Under the pieces are notes generated by a model. That model had not been told where the DNA came from, did no database searches, and saw only the letters and a program-made list of their open reading frames with translations. 37,608 bases of DNA from CAINDZ01 sp964399195 (GTDB lineage Bacteria > Krumholzibacteriota > Krumholzibacteriia > LZORAL124-64-63). Shown here piece by piece: positions 1 through 13,913 of the stretch. Position 1 is the first letter of the stretch. Each line of letters begins with the position of its first letter. The translations under genes were made by a program, and so were the position numbers. The DNA lies in NCBI GenBank assembly GCA_964399195.1, contig CAYNPY010000027.1:1-37608 (forward strand), given 5' to 3'.

Positions 1-1
1 C

Positions 2-1282
<1,281 letters not shown>

Positions 1283-1309
1283 CCGCCCGCGCCCGGCCGG
1301 AGGGAAGGC

Positions 1310-2440
1310 ATGATCATCGGTGTCCCGCGTTCGCGGCTGGCCGACGAGCACCGGGTGGCGCTGCCGCCGCGCGCCGTCGCCGAACTGGTGGCGCGCGGCC
1401 ATGCCGTGCACGTGGAGGTGCGCGCCGGCCTGGGCGCCGGCTTCACGGACGAGCAGTACGAGCAGGCCGGCGCGCGCATCGCGCACGGCGCCGACGAGGT
1501 CTGGGGCCGCGCCGACCTGGTCGCCAAGGTCGGCAAACCCCTGCCGGAGGAGTACGCGCTCATCCGCGAGGGCCAGATCATCGCCTCGGTGATGAACCTG
1601 GCCGCGGCCGAGCGCGACCTGATCGAACTGTTGCTGGCGCGGCGGTGTCTGGCCATCGACTTCGTGACCATCCAGGAGGACGGCGGCAACCTGCCTGTCC
1701 TGCGCCCGCTCAGCCAGATCGCCGGCCGCATGGTGCCGCAGATCGCGGCCCGTTACCTGCAGACCGACCACGGTGGACTGGGAATCCTGCTGGGCGGGGC
1801 GCCGGCGGTGCCGCCGGCGGAGGTTGTGGTCATCGGCGCCGGCACCGTGGGGCGCAACGCCGTGCGGGCCTGCGTGGGCGCCGGCGCGCGCGTGACCCTG
1901 CTGGACAGCGACTTCGGCCGCCTCAGCGAGCTGGATTGGACGTTCCCGGGCCAGGTGACGACGTTCCTGGCCACCGAGGCCACGTTGCGCAAGGCGCTGT
2001 CCTACGCCGACGTCGTCGTCGGCGCCGTGCTGATCCCCGGCGCCCGCACCCCGCATCTGGTCACGCGCGAAATGGTGGGCCTTCTGCGCGAGCGCAGCCT
2101 GGTCCTCGACATCTCGGTCGACCAGGGCGGCTGCTTCGCCACCAGCCGGCCGACGCGTCTGTCCGACCCGACCTACGTCGTCGACGGCGTTACGCACTTC
2201 TGCGTGCCCAATCTGCCGAGCCTGGTCGCGCGGTCGGCCAGCTACGCGCTGGGCGGGGCGATCCTGCCCTACCTGACGGCGATCGCGGACCGCGGCGCGC
2301 CGGCGGCGCTGGCCGCCGACTCGGCGCTGGCCCGCGGCGTCAACGTGATGGAAGGGCTCGTGACGCACCCCGGCCTTGCCGCGGCCCACGGCTGCGCGTG
2401 CACGCCGGTGGCGGGCCTGCTGCCCGGAGGCGCCGCATGA
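1310..2440 (+). CDS. alanine dehydrogenase-like NAD-dependent oxidoreductase with altered catalytic residues
   Basis: A 376-residue member of the alanine dehydrogenase / transhydrogenase-alpha family. A GGAGGGAAGG ribosome site sits just before the ATG. Family features are clear: EHRVALPP at 13-20 (Arg15), LSQIAGRM around 134-141, GGLGILLGG, the NAD Rossmann loop VVVIGAGTVGRNA around 172-184, SVDQGGC (Asp271) and FCVPNLPS. Against the Mycobacterium tuberculosis enzyme as I recall it, Arg15 and the DQGG aspartate are kept. The pyruvate-binding Lys75 is Gly (KVGKP instead of KVKEP, with Lys at 76), and the catalytic His96 is Asn (MNLAA instead of LHLAA). The fold is secure, but alanine may not be the substrate. 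It lies between an acyl-CoA-forming oxidoreductase and a CoA-transferase, and its last codon overlaps the next start (ATGA), which suggests an amino-acid degradation operon. Confidence 0.82.
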   Translation: MIIGVPRSRLADEHRVALPPRAVAELVARGHAVHVEVRAGLGAGFTDEQYEQAGARIAHGADEVWGRADLVAKVGKPLPEEYALIREGQIIASVMNLAAAERDLIELLLARRCLAIDFVTIQEDGGNLPVLRPLSQIAGRMVPQIAARYLQTDHGGLGILLGGAPAVPPAEVVVIGAGTVGRNAVRACVGAGARVTLLDSDFGRLSELDWTFPGQVTTFLATEATLRKALSYADVVVGAVLIPGARTPHLVTREMVGLLRERSLVLDISVDQGGCFATSRPTRLSDPTYVVDGVTHFCVPNLPSLVARSASYALGGAILPYLTAIADRGAPAALAADSALARGVNVMEGLVTHPGLAAAHGCACTPVAGLLPGGAA

Positions 2441-3762
2441 GCTGGATGGTCCGCTATCGCGAGCGCCTGCGGACCTCAGCCGAGGCCGTGGCCCAGATCC
2501 AGTCGGGGCAGAAGGTGTACCTGGGCTCGGGGTGCGCGGCGCCGCACGGGCTGATCGCCTCGCTGACGGCGCGGCACGAGGATCTGCGCGGCGTGGAGAT
2601 CATCCACCACCTGACCCTTGGCGACGCCCCCTACATCGCGCCGGGCCTGCAGGAGAGCTTCTGGCTGCGCGACTGCTTCGTGGCGGCGAACACGCGCGAG
2701 GCGGTCAACGAGGGACGGGCGGACTACATCCCGGTGCACCTGCACGAAATGCCGCGGCTGTTCCGGCGCGGCGTGATCCCCCTGGACTGGGCGCTGATCC
2801 AGGTGAGTCCCCCGGACGAGCACGGCTTCTGCTCGTTCGGCATCGAAGTGGGGGTGACCAAGCCGGCGGCCCTCAGCGCGCGCAACATCGTCGTCGAGGT
2901 GAACCGGCGCATGCCGCGCACGCTGGGCGACAGCTTCATCCACGTCTCGAAGATCGAGGCCTTCGTCGAGGTCGATCGCGACCTTGACGAGTTCCACCCC
3001 GAGCCGCCGACCGCCGTCGAGCGCGAGGTGGGGCGCCACGTGGCCGGCCTGATCGAGGACGGCGCCTGCCTGCAACTGGGCCTCGGCGCCATTCCCAACG
3101 CCGTGCTGGGATTCCTGGGCGACCGCCGCGACCTGGGCGTCCACACCGAGATGATCACCGAGGCGCTGCCGGGCCTGGTCCAGAGCGGAGTCGTCACCGG
3201 CGAGCGCAAGTCGCTGCACCCGGGCAAGGTGGTCGCCGGTTTCATCATGGGTTCCCGGCAGGTGTACGACTTCGCGCACGACAACGCGCTGTTCGAGTTC
3301 CATCCGACCGACTACGTCAACCATCCCGCGAACATCGCCCGCAACGTGGGCATGACGGCCGTCAACAGCGCCATCGAGGTGGACCTGACCGGCCAGGTCT
3401 GCTCCGACTCCATCGGCGAGCGGATCCACAGCGGCTTCGGCGGCCAGGCGGACTTCATGCGCGGGGCGGCCCTGGCCGAAGGCGGCCGGCCGATCATCGC
3501 CCTGCCGTCGACCACCGCCGACGGCGCGCGCTCGCGCATCGTGCCGGTGCTCGCGACGGGCGCCGGCGTGGTGATCACCAGGGCCGACGTCCACTACGTG
3601 GTGACCGAGTACGGCGTGGCGCCCATGCTCGGCCGCAGCCTGCGCGAACGGGCCGAGGCGCTGATCGCCATCGCGCACCCGGACTTCCGCGAGTCGCTGC
3701 TGGCGGCCGCGCGCCGGCGCGGCGCGTTCGGCCGGGTCTGGCCCGGAGGCCTGCCCGCCTGA
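2437..3762 (+). CDS. acetyl-CoA hydrolase/transferase family protein (4-hydroxybutyrate CoA-transferase type)
   Basis: 441 residues. The family moves CoA between acyl-CoA and a free acid (acetate, butyrate, 4-hydroxybutyrate, succinate) through a glutamyl-CoA thioester. The catalytic glutamate is in GVHTEM and falls at residue 238, the number reported for the Clostridium aminobutyricum enzyme. Other marks are LGLGAIPNAVL just before it, ANIARNVGMTAVNSA and GFGGQADFMRGA in the C-terminal half, and VVTEYGVA near the end. The start ATG overlaps the stop of the upstream gene (ATGA), so translation is probably coupled. An in-frame extension upstream exists only because the GC-rich strand lacks stops, and it is rejected. 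In this context the enzyme may release the acyl-CoA made by the first gene as a free acid while conserving CoA. The acyl substrate cannot be read from the sequence. Confidence 0.88.
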   Translation: MSWMVRYRERLRTSAEAVAQIQSGQKVYLGSGCAAPHGLIASLTARHEDLRGVEIIHHLTLGDAPYIAPGLQESFWLRDCFVAANTREAVNEGRADYIPVHLHEMPRLFRRGVIPLDWALIQVSPPDEHGFCSFGIEVGVTKPAALSARNIVVEVNRRMPRTLGDSFIHVSKIEAFVEVDRDLDEFHPEPPTAVEREVGRHVAGLIEDGACLQLGLGAIPNAVLGFLGDRRDLGVHTEMITEALPGLVQSGVVTGERKSLHPGKVVAGFIMGSRQVYDFAHDNALFEFHPTDYVNHPANIARNVGMTAVNSAIEVDLTGQVCSDSIGERIHSGFGGQADFMRGAALAEGGRPIIALPSTTADGARSRIVPVLATGAGVVITRADVHYVVTEYGVAPMLGRSLRERAEALIAIAHPDFRESLLAAARRRGAFGRVWPGGLPA

Positions 3763-3793
3763 GCGGCCACCGGCGCGCGCCGCCCGGCCGCCA

Positions 3794-3822
3794 TTGACAC
3801 CCGCTCCGATCATCGCCAAGAT
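3794..3822 (+). promoter_or_regulatory. possible sigma-70-type promoter of the response regulator gene
   Basis: TTGACA at 3794-3799, a 17-bp spacer, then CAAGAT at 3817-3822. The -35 is perfect; the -10 matches only 3 of 6 bases. It sits in the 114-bp gap after the CoA-transferase and would separate the regulator from the catabolic trio. Confidence 0.5.
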
Positions 3823-3876
3823 GTGCCTTGCCCGCGGGCGCGCCCGGCGCCCGCGGCTTCCGCGCACGGGAGTCCC

Positions 3877-5268
<1,392 letters not shown>

Positions 5269-5286
5269 GCCCCCGGGGGGGGGCGC

Positions 5287-5315
5287 TTGACCCTTCCGGG
5301 GGGCAGGGCTATATT
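5287..5315 (+). promoter_or_regulatory. sigma-70-type promoter of tRNA-Leu
   Basis: TTGACC at 5287-5292, a 17-bp spacer and TATATT at 5310-5315, five of six matches in each hexamer. It lies about 70 bp before the tRNA and immediately after the stop of the response regulator gene. Confidence 0.8.
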
Positions 5316-5386
5316 CGCCCGGCCCCCGCCCCTGCCGGGGCCGTCCCCGGGGCCCGCGGCCGCGCGGGCGCGGTCCGGGCCGCACC

Positions 5387-5471
<85 letters not shown>

Positions 5472-5600
5472 CGCCGCAGGTCGCGCCCGGGCCGCCGGGG
5501 TCCGTCGCCGGCGACGTGGCGCACCCCCGCCGAGGCGAGCCGCGCCCGGGGCCAGTGAGCGCCGGGCCGTTTTCACATTCCACCGCGAGGACCAGAGGCC

Positions 5601-6944
5601 ATGTCCGAGAACCCGACCGGCGCCGACCGGCCCATCGTCACGACCGTCGAATCGCCCGAGCCCTGCCGGCGGGTCATCCGCGCACAGGTCGCGCGCGCCC
5701 TCTACGACCGCGAGTACGCCGATCGGCTGAAGAAGGCGGCCCGCTCGCACCAGCGGCCGGGCTTCCGCAAGGGCCACACGCCGAAGGCCGTGGTGGAACG
5801 TGAGCTCGGGGATCTGCTGCGGATGGAGACGATCGAGGCGCTGGTCCCCAAGGCGTGGGTCAGCGCGCTGCTGGAACACAAGCTGTCGCCGGTCACCGAT
5901 CCGGCCCTCGGCAACCTGGAATTCAAGGACGAGGGCCCGCTCACCTTCGACCTGACCGTGGAGGTGCGCCCGGAGATCAGCCTGAAGGACCTGTCCGGGC
6001 TGCCGGTGCGCCGCCGCCAGGTCGCGGTGACGGACGACGACGTCGAGCGCGTGATCGAGCGACTGCGCGACGCGCGCGCCGGCTGGGAGACCGTGGAACG
6101 CGAGGCGCGCGCGGGCGACCAGGTCACCCTCGACCTGGTCCCGGGCGACGAGACGGGCGCCTTCGACGAGGCCCGCCTGATCGCCGACCAGCGCTTCGTG
6201 CTCGGCGCCGAGCACAACCTGCCCGAGTTCAACGAGCGCCTGGACGGCTCGGCGGCGGGCAGCGAGCGCATCGTCGAGGTCGCCTATCCGGCCGACCACC
6301 CCAATCCGGGCCTGGCCGGCCGCAGCGTCAAGTTCAACTGTCGGGTCAAGTCCGTGGCGCAGAAGAAGCTGCCGGAGCTGGACGACGCGTTCGCGGCCGC
6401 CTGCGGGCCGGTGACCGACATGGTCGGCCTGCGCGCGGACATCCGCCGCGACCTGGAGAAGGAGGCCGCGCGCCGCGTCCGCCAGGAACTGGACGCGCAA
6501 CTGCAGGCGGAACTCCTCAAACGGCACGAGGTTCACCTGCCTCAGGCGATGGTGGAGAAGTACCTCGACTCGGGGCTGGAGGAACTGCACCAGCGCAACC
6601 TGCGCCTCGGCCGGCCGAGTACGGACCAGGAGGACGCGCAGTACCGGGAGCAGGGGCGTCCGCACGCGGAGCGCGCCCTGCGGGGCATGCTGCTGCTGGA
6701 GGCAGTGCGCCGGCAGGAAGGCATCAAGGCCGACAAGGACGCGGTCGATGAACGGATCGCGGAGATCGCCGCCGAGAACGGTTTCGAGGTTGACCGTTAC
6801 CGCGAATTCGTCGACAGTGGCGAGGAGCGGGAACGGATCGAATTCGACCTCCTCGAGAGGCGCACCTACGATTTCCTGCTGTCGCTCGCGACGGTGCAGG
6901 ACGTGCCCGCGGACACGGATGTCCTGAGCGAAACGGAGTTGTGA
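5601..6944 (+). CDS. tig: trigger factor, ribosome-associated chaperone and prolyl isomerase
   Basis: 447 residues. Trigger factor binds the ribosome exit tunnel and shields nascent chains. The ribosome-docking signature is GFRKGHTP at 54-61 in the N-terminal domain. An FKBP-like region covers about 155-245 (RAGDQVTLDL to VKFNCRVKSV), and a long helical C-terminal arm follows (LPELDDAFA to the end). AGAGG lies 2-6 bases before the ATG. The stop shares its A with the start of clpP (TGATG), so tig and clpP are probably translated together. The order tig-clpP-clpX-lon is the conserved bacterial proteostasis cluster. No distinct promoter was recognised in the 129 bp between the tRNA and this gene, so it may be read from the tRNA promoter or a weak site near 5570. 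Confidence 0.96.
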   Translation: MSENPTGADRPIVTTVESPEPCRRVIRAQVARALYDREYADRLKKAARSHQRPGFRKGHTPKAVVERELGDLLRMETIEALVPKAWVSALLEHKLSPVTDPALGNLEFKDEGPLTFDLTVEVRPEISLKDLSGLPVRRRQVAVTDDDVERVIERLRDARAGWETVEREARAGDQVTLDLVPGDETGAFDEARLIADQRFVLGAEHNLPEFNERLDGSAAGSERIVEVAYPADHPNPGLAGRSVKFNCRVKSVAQKKLPELDDAFAAACGPVTDMVGLRADIRRDLEKEAARRVRQELDAQLQAELLKRHEVHLPQAMVEKYLDSGLEELHQRNLRLGRPSTDQEDAQYREQGRPHAERALRGMLLLEAVRRQEGIKADKDAVDERIAEIAAENGFEVDRYREFVDSGEERERIEFDLLERRTYDFLLSLATVQDVPADTDVLSETEL

Positions 6945-7555
6945 TGCTGGTTCCCATGGTCGTCGATCAGACCAGTCATGGCGAGCGCGCCTACGACATC
7001 TATTCCCGGCTGCTGAAGGACCGGATCATCTTCCTGGGCTGGCCGGTGGACGACAACATCGCCAACCTGGTCATCGCCCAGATGCTCTTCCTGCAGGCCG
7101 AGGACCCGGAGCGCGACGTCTATCTATACATCAACAGTCCTGGCGGCAGCGTGACCGCCGGTCTTGCCATCTACGACACGATGCAATACATTACCAATGA
7201 TGTGGTTACCATCTGCATGGGGCAGGCGGCCAGCATGGGCGCCGTGCTCCTGGCGGCCGGCGCGCAGGGCAAGCGCTCGGCGCTGAAGAACTCGCGGGTG
7301 ATGATCCATCAACCGCTGGGCGGCTCCCAGGGCCAGGCGAGCATGATCGAGATCTACACCAAGGAGATCCTGAGCATCCGCGACAAGCTCTACGGGATCC
7401 TGGCGAAGCACACCGGACAGCCGCTCGAGAAGATCGCCGCGGACAGCGACCGCGACTTCTTCATGTCGGCGGAGGAGGCGTGCACCTACGGGATCGTCGA
7501 CAAGGTCATCGAGAGGCGCAGCGAGGTCGACGGGGAGAAGCCGAAGAAGAAGTAG
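6944..7555 (+). CDS. clpP: ATP-dependent Clp protease proteolytic subunit
   Basis: 203 residues. ClpP forms the tetradecameric serine-protease chamber fed by ClpX. The catalytic triad is visible as Ser97 (MGQAASMGA), His122 (IHQPLGG) and Asp171 (DRDFFM), the same numbers as in the mature E. coli enzyme. The oligomerisation and substrate-binding stretch YINSPGGSVTAG is intact. The ATG at 6944 overlaps the tig stop; a GTG one codon earlier in phase (6941) is possible and would add one residue. The C-terminus is Lys/Glu-rich (EKPKKK). It is followed after 38 bp by clpX. Confidence 0.97.
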   Translation: MLVPMVVDQTSHGERAYDIYSRLLKDRIIFLGWPVDDNIANLVIAQMLFLQAEDPERDVYLYINSPGGSVTAGLAIYDTMQYITNDVVTICMGQAASMGAVLLAAGAQGKRSALKNSRVMIHQPLGGSQGQASMIEIYTKEILSIRDKLYGILAKHTGQPLEKIAADSDRDFFMSAEEACTYGIVDKVIERRSEVDGEKPKKK

Positions 7556-7593
7556 GGGCGGCAGGGTCCGCGCGAAGCGGTCGAGGAGCAGGG

Positions 7594-8856
<1,263 letters not shown>

Positions 8857-8959
8857 TCCCGAGCGCGCCGGCCCCCCGCGGTCGCCCGGCCTGCCGCCGG
8901 GGCGCCCCCGGGCGTGGTCCCCGCCGCCGGAACGTCCGCACCCCGTGCCTAGGAGCCCG

Positions 8960-11383
8960 ATGACCCCCAGTACGCCCGAACGCGCCCCCGGCGAGGGGCC
9001 GGCCCAGCCCTCGCGCCTGCCGCTGTTGCCGCTGCGCGACGTGGTCGTGTTCCCCTACATGGTGACGCCCCTGCTGGTCGGGCGCGCCGCCTCGGTCGCG
9101 GCCGTGGAGGCCGCCATGGAGCGCGACAAGCGCCTGTGCGTGGCGGCCCAGCGCGAGCCCGACACCGAGGAACCCGGCGGCGACGACCTCTACGCGGTGG
9201 GCACCGTCATCCGCGTGCTCCAGATCATCCGCACCCCGGACGAGACGCTCAAGATCCTGGTCGAGGGCGCGGCCCGCGTCCGCCTGGAGGGCGTGACGCA
9301 GGCCGACGGCTACCTCGAGGCCACGGCGTCGCCGCTGCGCGAGGAGCCGGCCGACGGCCCCGAGATCGAGGCCCTCAGCCGCTCCATCAAGGACCGTTTC
9401 AAGGAATACGTGCGGCTGAACAAGCGGCTGCCCGACGAGGTGCTGCTGTCGGTCCTGAACCTCGACGAGATCGGGCGCATGGCCGACTCGATCAGCGCCT
9501 ACATCCTGGGCAAGGTGCCGCTCAAGCAGGAGCTCTTGGAGGAGCCGTCGCTGGCCCGCCGGCTGGCGCGCATCAACCAGATCCTGGCCGGCGAACTGGA
9601 CATCCTCGAGATCGAGCAGCGGATCGACGGCGAGGTGCAGACGGCCGTGCAGCGCAACCAGCGCGAGTTCTACCTGAACGAGCAGCTGCGCGCGATCCGC
9701 AAGGAGCTGGGCTACACCTCGGAAGAGGACTCGGAGATCGAGGACTACACCGCGCGCATCGAGCAGAGCGAGCTGAGCCCCGAGGCGCTGGAGGTGGCAC
9801 GGCGCGAGGTGGCTCGCCTCGAGCGCATGTCGGTCATGAGCCCGGAAGCCACGGTGGTGCGCAACTACCTCGACACGCTGCTGGCCCTGCCGTGGAAGCG
9901 GAAGTCGCGGGACAAGGTGGACCCGGTGCACGTCCAGAAGCGGCTGGACGCCGACCACTTCGGCCTGGAGAAGGTCAAGGAGCGCATCGTCGAGTTCCTG
10001 GCCGTCTACAAGCTCACGCGCCGCCCGCAGGGCACCATCCTCTGCCTGGTCGGGCCGCCGGGCGTGGGCAAGACCAGCCTGGGGCGCAGCATCGCCGAGA
10101 GCATGGGCCGCAAGTTCGTGCGCATCAGCCTGGGCGGCGTGCGCGACGAGTCCGAGATCCGCGGCCACCGCCGCACGTACATCGGCAGCAAGCCCGGCCG
10201 CATCATCGAGAGCCTGCGCAAGGCGGGAACGCGCAATCCGGTGTTCCTGCTGGACGAGATCGACAAGATGGGGGCCGACTTCCGCGGCGATCCCGCCTCG
10301 GCGCTGCTGGAGGTCCTGGACCCGGAGCAGAACTCGACCTTCAGCGACCACTACCTGGAGGTGGAGTTCGACCTCAGCCAGGTGATGTTCATCACGACCG
10401 CCAACAGCCTGCACTCGATCCCGCCGGCGCTCGAGGACCGCATGGAGATCATCCGCCTGCCGGGCTACCTGGAGCACGAGAAGCTGACGATCGCCGAGCG
10501 CTTCCTGGCGCCGCGGCAGATGAAGCGCAACGGCGTGGCGCGCTGGCCGGGCGGCTTCAAGCAGTCGGCGTTCCAGGCGATCATCGACGGCTACACGCGC
10601 GAGGCGGGCGTGCGCGGGCTCGAGCGCGAGATCGCCGGGATCTGCCGCAAGGTGGCGCGCCACCACGCCGAGCACGGCAAGTGGCCGGCCGCGGTGACGG
10701 CGGGCAACCTGGAGAAGTACCTGGGCATCCCGAAGTACCGGCGGCGCGTGATGGACCGCCAGGCCGAGGTGGGCGTGGTCGTCGGCCTGGCCTGGACGAC
10801 GGTCGGCGGCGAGATCCTCGAGGTCGAGGTGAGCTCCGTGCCGGGCGCCGGCAAGATCACGATCACCGGCAACCTGAAGGACGTCATGAAGGAGTCGGCG
10901 GAGACCGCGCTGAGCTACGCGCGCGGGCTGTGCCGCGAGATGTCCGGGGACTGGTTCAAGAAGAACCAGATCCACATCCACGTGCCGGAGGGCGCCGTGC
11001 CCAAGGACGGTCCGAGCGCGGGCATCGCCATGGCCACGGCCATCGTCTCGCTGCTGCGCGGGGTGCCCGTGCGCGCGGACGTGGCGATGACCGGCGAGGT
11101 GACGCTGCGCGGACGCGTGCTGCCCATCGGCGGTTTGCCCGAGAAGGCGGTGGCGGCCGTGCGCGCGGGCTGCCGGCACCTGATCATCCCGCGGGAGAAC
11201 GAGAAGGAGTACCGGGAGCTGGCGCCGGAGATCCGCCGCGACCTGACCGTGCACCTGGTCGAGACCATGGACGAGGTGCTGCCGCTGGCGCTGGTGGACG
11301 GCGGGAAGCGGGCGGCCGCCGGCCGGTCCGGCGCCCGGGGCCGCGGCTCGCGCAAGGGCAAGTCGCCCGCGCGGCCGAACTGA
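8960..11383 (+). CDS. lon: ATP-dependent Lon protease
   Basis: 807 residues, normal length. Lon degrades misfolded and regulatory proteins in the cytoplasm. The N-terminal substrate-binding domain begins LPLLPLRDVVVFPYMVTPL. Walker A GPPGVGKT is at 365-372 and Walker B VFLLDEIDKM follows. The Ser-Lys dyad is Ser686 (PKDGPSAGI) and Lys729 (GLPEKAVAA), both offset by seven from E. coli Ser679/Lys722. AGGAG at 8951-8955 supports the ATG at 8960 over the GTG at 8945. A basic, Ser/Gly-rich tail (RSGARGRGSRKGKS) closes the protein. The 103-bp gap after clpX is GC-rich and contains no promoter I recognise. The next gene begins 11 bp after the stop. Confidence 0.97.
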   Translation: MTPSTPERAPGEGPAQPSRLPLLPLRDVVVFPYMVTPLLVGRAASVAAVEAAMERDKRLCVAAQREPDTEEPGGDDLYAVGTVIRVLQIIRTPDETLKILVEGAARVRLEGVTQADGYLEATASPLREEPADGPEIEALSRSIKDRFKEYVRLNKRLPDEVLLSVLNLDEIGRMADSISAYILGKVPLKQELLEEPSLARRLARINQILAGELDILEIEQRIDGEVQTAVQRNQREFYLNEQLRAIRKELGYTSEEDSEIEDYTARIEQSELSPEALEVARREVARLERMSVMSPEATVVRNYLDTLLALPWKRKSRDKVDPVHVQKRLDADHFGLEKVKERIVEFLAVYKLTRRPQGTILCLVGPPGVGKTSLGRSIAESMGRKFVRISLGGVRDESEIRGHRRTYIGSKPGRIIESLRKAGTRNPVFLLDEIDKMGADFRGDPASALLEVLDPEQNSTFSDHYLEVEFDLSQVMFITTANSLHSIPPALEDRMEIIRLPGYLEHEKLTIAERFLAPRQMKRNGVARWPGGFKQSAFQAIIDGYTREAGVRGLEREIAGICRKVARHHAEHGKWPAAVTAGNLEKYLGIPKYRRRVMDRQAEVGVVVGLAWTTVGGEILEVEVSSVPGAGKITITGNLKDVMKESAETALSYARGLCREMSGDWFKKNQIHIHVPEGAVPKDGPSAGIAMATAIVSLLRGVPVRADVAMTGEVTLRGRVLPIGGLPEKAVAAVRAGCRHLIIPRENEKEYRELAPEIRRDLTVHLVETMDEVLPLALVDGGKRAAAGRSGARGRGSRKGKSPARPN

Positions 11384-11394
11384 AGGCCCCGGCC

Positions 11395-11985
11395 ATGGAG
11401 GTCCAGTTCGTCACCAGCGCGCCGGACCTGCGCGGGCGCCCGGAGCCGGTCCTGCCGGAGTTCGCCTTCCTGGGGCGCTCCAACTGCGGCAAGTCCTCGC
11501 TCATCAACCTGTTCCTCGGCCGCAGGGATCTGGCCCGCACCAGCGGGAAGCCCGGCAAGACGCGGCTGCTCAACTATTTCGTCGTCGACGGCCGCTACTA
11601 CCTGGTCGACCTGCCGGGCTACGGCTTCGCCAAGGTCAGCAAGGTCCAGCGCGAGGCGTGGCGCCGGCTCTTCCGCGCCTACCTGGCCGCCCAGGACCGG
11701 CCGGTGGCCGTGTTCCACCTGCTGGACGCGCGCCATCGCCCGACGGCCGACGACCGCGAGGTGGCCGCCTGGATCCGCGAGTCCGGGCATCCCTGCGCCA
11801 TCGCCGCCACCAAGATCGACAAGGTCGGCGCCCCGCACCGGACGGGGCGGTATCGGGAGATCGTCGAGGCCCTGGGGGCCGCGCCTGAGACACCGTTCCT
11901 GCCCACCAGCGCGACCAAGCAGTTGGGCCGGCTGGAGATGCTGGCCTGGGTGGAGGCGCTGCTCGAAGCCAACCCGGGGGCCTGA
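11395..11985 (+). CDS. engB: ribosome-biogenesis GTPase EngB/YihA/YsxC
   Basis: 196 residues. A TRAFAC-class GTPase needed for assembly of the large ribosomal subunit. GTP-binding elements in order are: G1 GRSNCGKS (the usual Val before GKS is Cys here), the switch I stretch RTSGKPGKTR with the G2 threonine, G3 DLPGYGFAKV, G4 TKIDK and a G5-like TSAT. It starts 11 bp after the lon stop and shares its transcript, as in several bacteria where engB lies next to lon or clpX. A near-consensus promoter for the next gene begins only 3 bp after its stop. Confidence 0.95.
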   Translation: MEVQFVTSAPDLRGRPEPVLPEFAFLGRSNCGKSSLINLFLGRRDLARTSGKPGKTRLLNYFVVDGRYYLVDLPGYGFAKVSKVQREAWRRLFRAYLAAQDRPVAVFHLLDARHRPTADDREVAAWIRESGHPCAIAATKIDKVGAPHRTGRYREIVEALGAAPETPFLPTSATKQLGRLEMLAWVEALLEANPGA

Positions 11986-11987
11986 GT

Positions 11988-12017
11988 TTGACGGTGGCGA
12001 TCGGCGGGCGGTATAAT
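11988..12017 (+). promoter_or_regulatory. near-consensus sigma-70 promoter of the temptin-like gene
   Basis: TTGACG at 11988-11993, an 18-bp spacer and a perfect TATAAT at 12012-12017. Transcription would start near 12024, which excludes the in-frame upstream starts of the following gene and leaves a leader of about 57 nt before the ATG at 12081. Confidence 0.85.
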
Positions 12018-12080
12018 GGGAGCGGCGGGGCGCCGGCTGGCGGCCCGCTTTCAGGGCGCGACCGGTGGACGGTGGACCGA

Positions 12081-12509
12081 ATGCCTGCCTCGAGCCAGCG
12101 CGGACGCAGCGCAGCGATCGCCGTCATGGTCGCCGTGGCCGCGTTCTGCGCCGGCGGCGCGCGGGCGACGAATCTGGACATGTCGCGCCTGCCGGTGGTC
12201 GTGCCGAACCTCTGCGCGAGCTGCCACACCGCCGCCTCGCCGACGGCGGGGAACGCCGGCCTGAACCCGTTCGGGCTGGATTTCCGCGCCAACGGGCGCA
12301 TCTGGGACTCGGACCTGGCGGCGCTGGACTCCGACGGCGACGGCTGCCTGAACGGCATCGAAGTCGGCGACAGCGACGGCGACGGCCGCGCGGACGGCAA
12401 CGTCACCTCGCAGGCCGGCAATCCCGGCGTGGCCGGCGACTGCGGTTCCGGGCCCCCGTTCGACGAGACCACCTGGGGCGCCATCAAGGCGATGTTTGAC
12501 GGGAACTGA
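12081..12509 (+). CDS. secreted temptin-like protein with one CXXCH motif and calcium-loop repeats
   Basis: 142 residues. An N-terminal signal peptide (RGRSAAIAVMVAVAAFCAGGARA, likely cleaved near 29) directs export. The mature part carries one heme-c-type CASCH (C45, C48, H49), then LNPFGLDF and a Trp, then two Asp-rich loops, DSDGDGCLNGIE at 83-94 and DSDGDGRADGN at 97-107, of the kind seen in thrombospondin type 3 and EF-hand-like calcium sites. The order C-x2-CH ... NxFG ... W ... DSDGDG ... NG matches what I know of temptin-like domains, in which bacterial members often have CH at the second cysteine. Two further cysteines (89, 121) could form a disulfide. Whether heme is really attached is unknown. 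The gene has its own promoter and terminator. The ribosome site is weak (GGTGG). Confidence 0.75.
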   Translation: MPASSQRGRSAAIAVMVAVAAFCAGGARATNLDMSRLPVVVPNLCASCHTAASPTAGNAGLNPFGLDFRANGRIWDSDLAALDSDGDGCLNGIEVGDSDGDGRADGNVTSQAGNPGVAGDCGSGPPFDETTWGAIKAMFDGN

Positions 12510-12542
12510 CCGATCGGCCATGATCCGCGCGCCGAGCGCTCG

Positions 12543-12572
12543 ACATCCGGCGTCATGACCGGGTGTTTTTTT
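12543..12572 (+). terminator. intrinsic terminator after the temptin-like gene
   Basis: Stem ACATCCGG (12543-12550) with CCGGGTGT (12559-12566), eight pairs including one G-U, an 8-nt loop, and a run of seven Ts at 12566-12572. It ends 32 bp before the purA start. Confidence 0.85.
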
Positions 12573-12604
12573 GGGGGCCGCGGCCCCGCAACCGGGAGTC
12601 TGCC

Positions 12605-13900
<1,296 letters not shown>

Positions 13901-13913
13901 TATTGCTGGCTCT

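Noticed and set aside
5269..5283. The CCCCC-GGGGGGGGG stretch as a terminator after the response regulator.
   Set aside because: No loop is possible beyond a bare palindrome and no T-run follows; it is a homopolymer run next to a promoter and mainly a sequencing-error risk.
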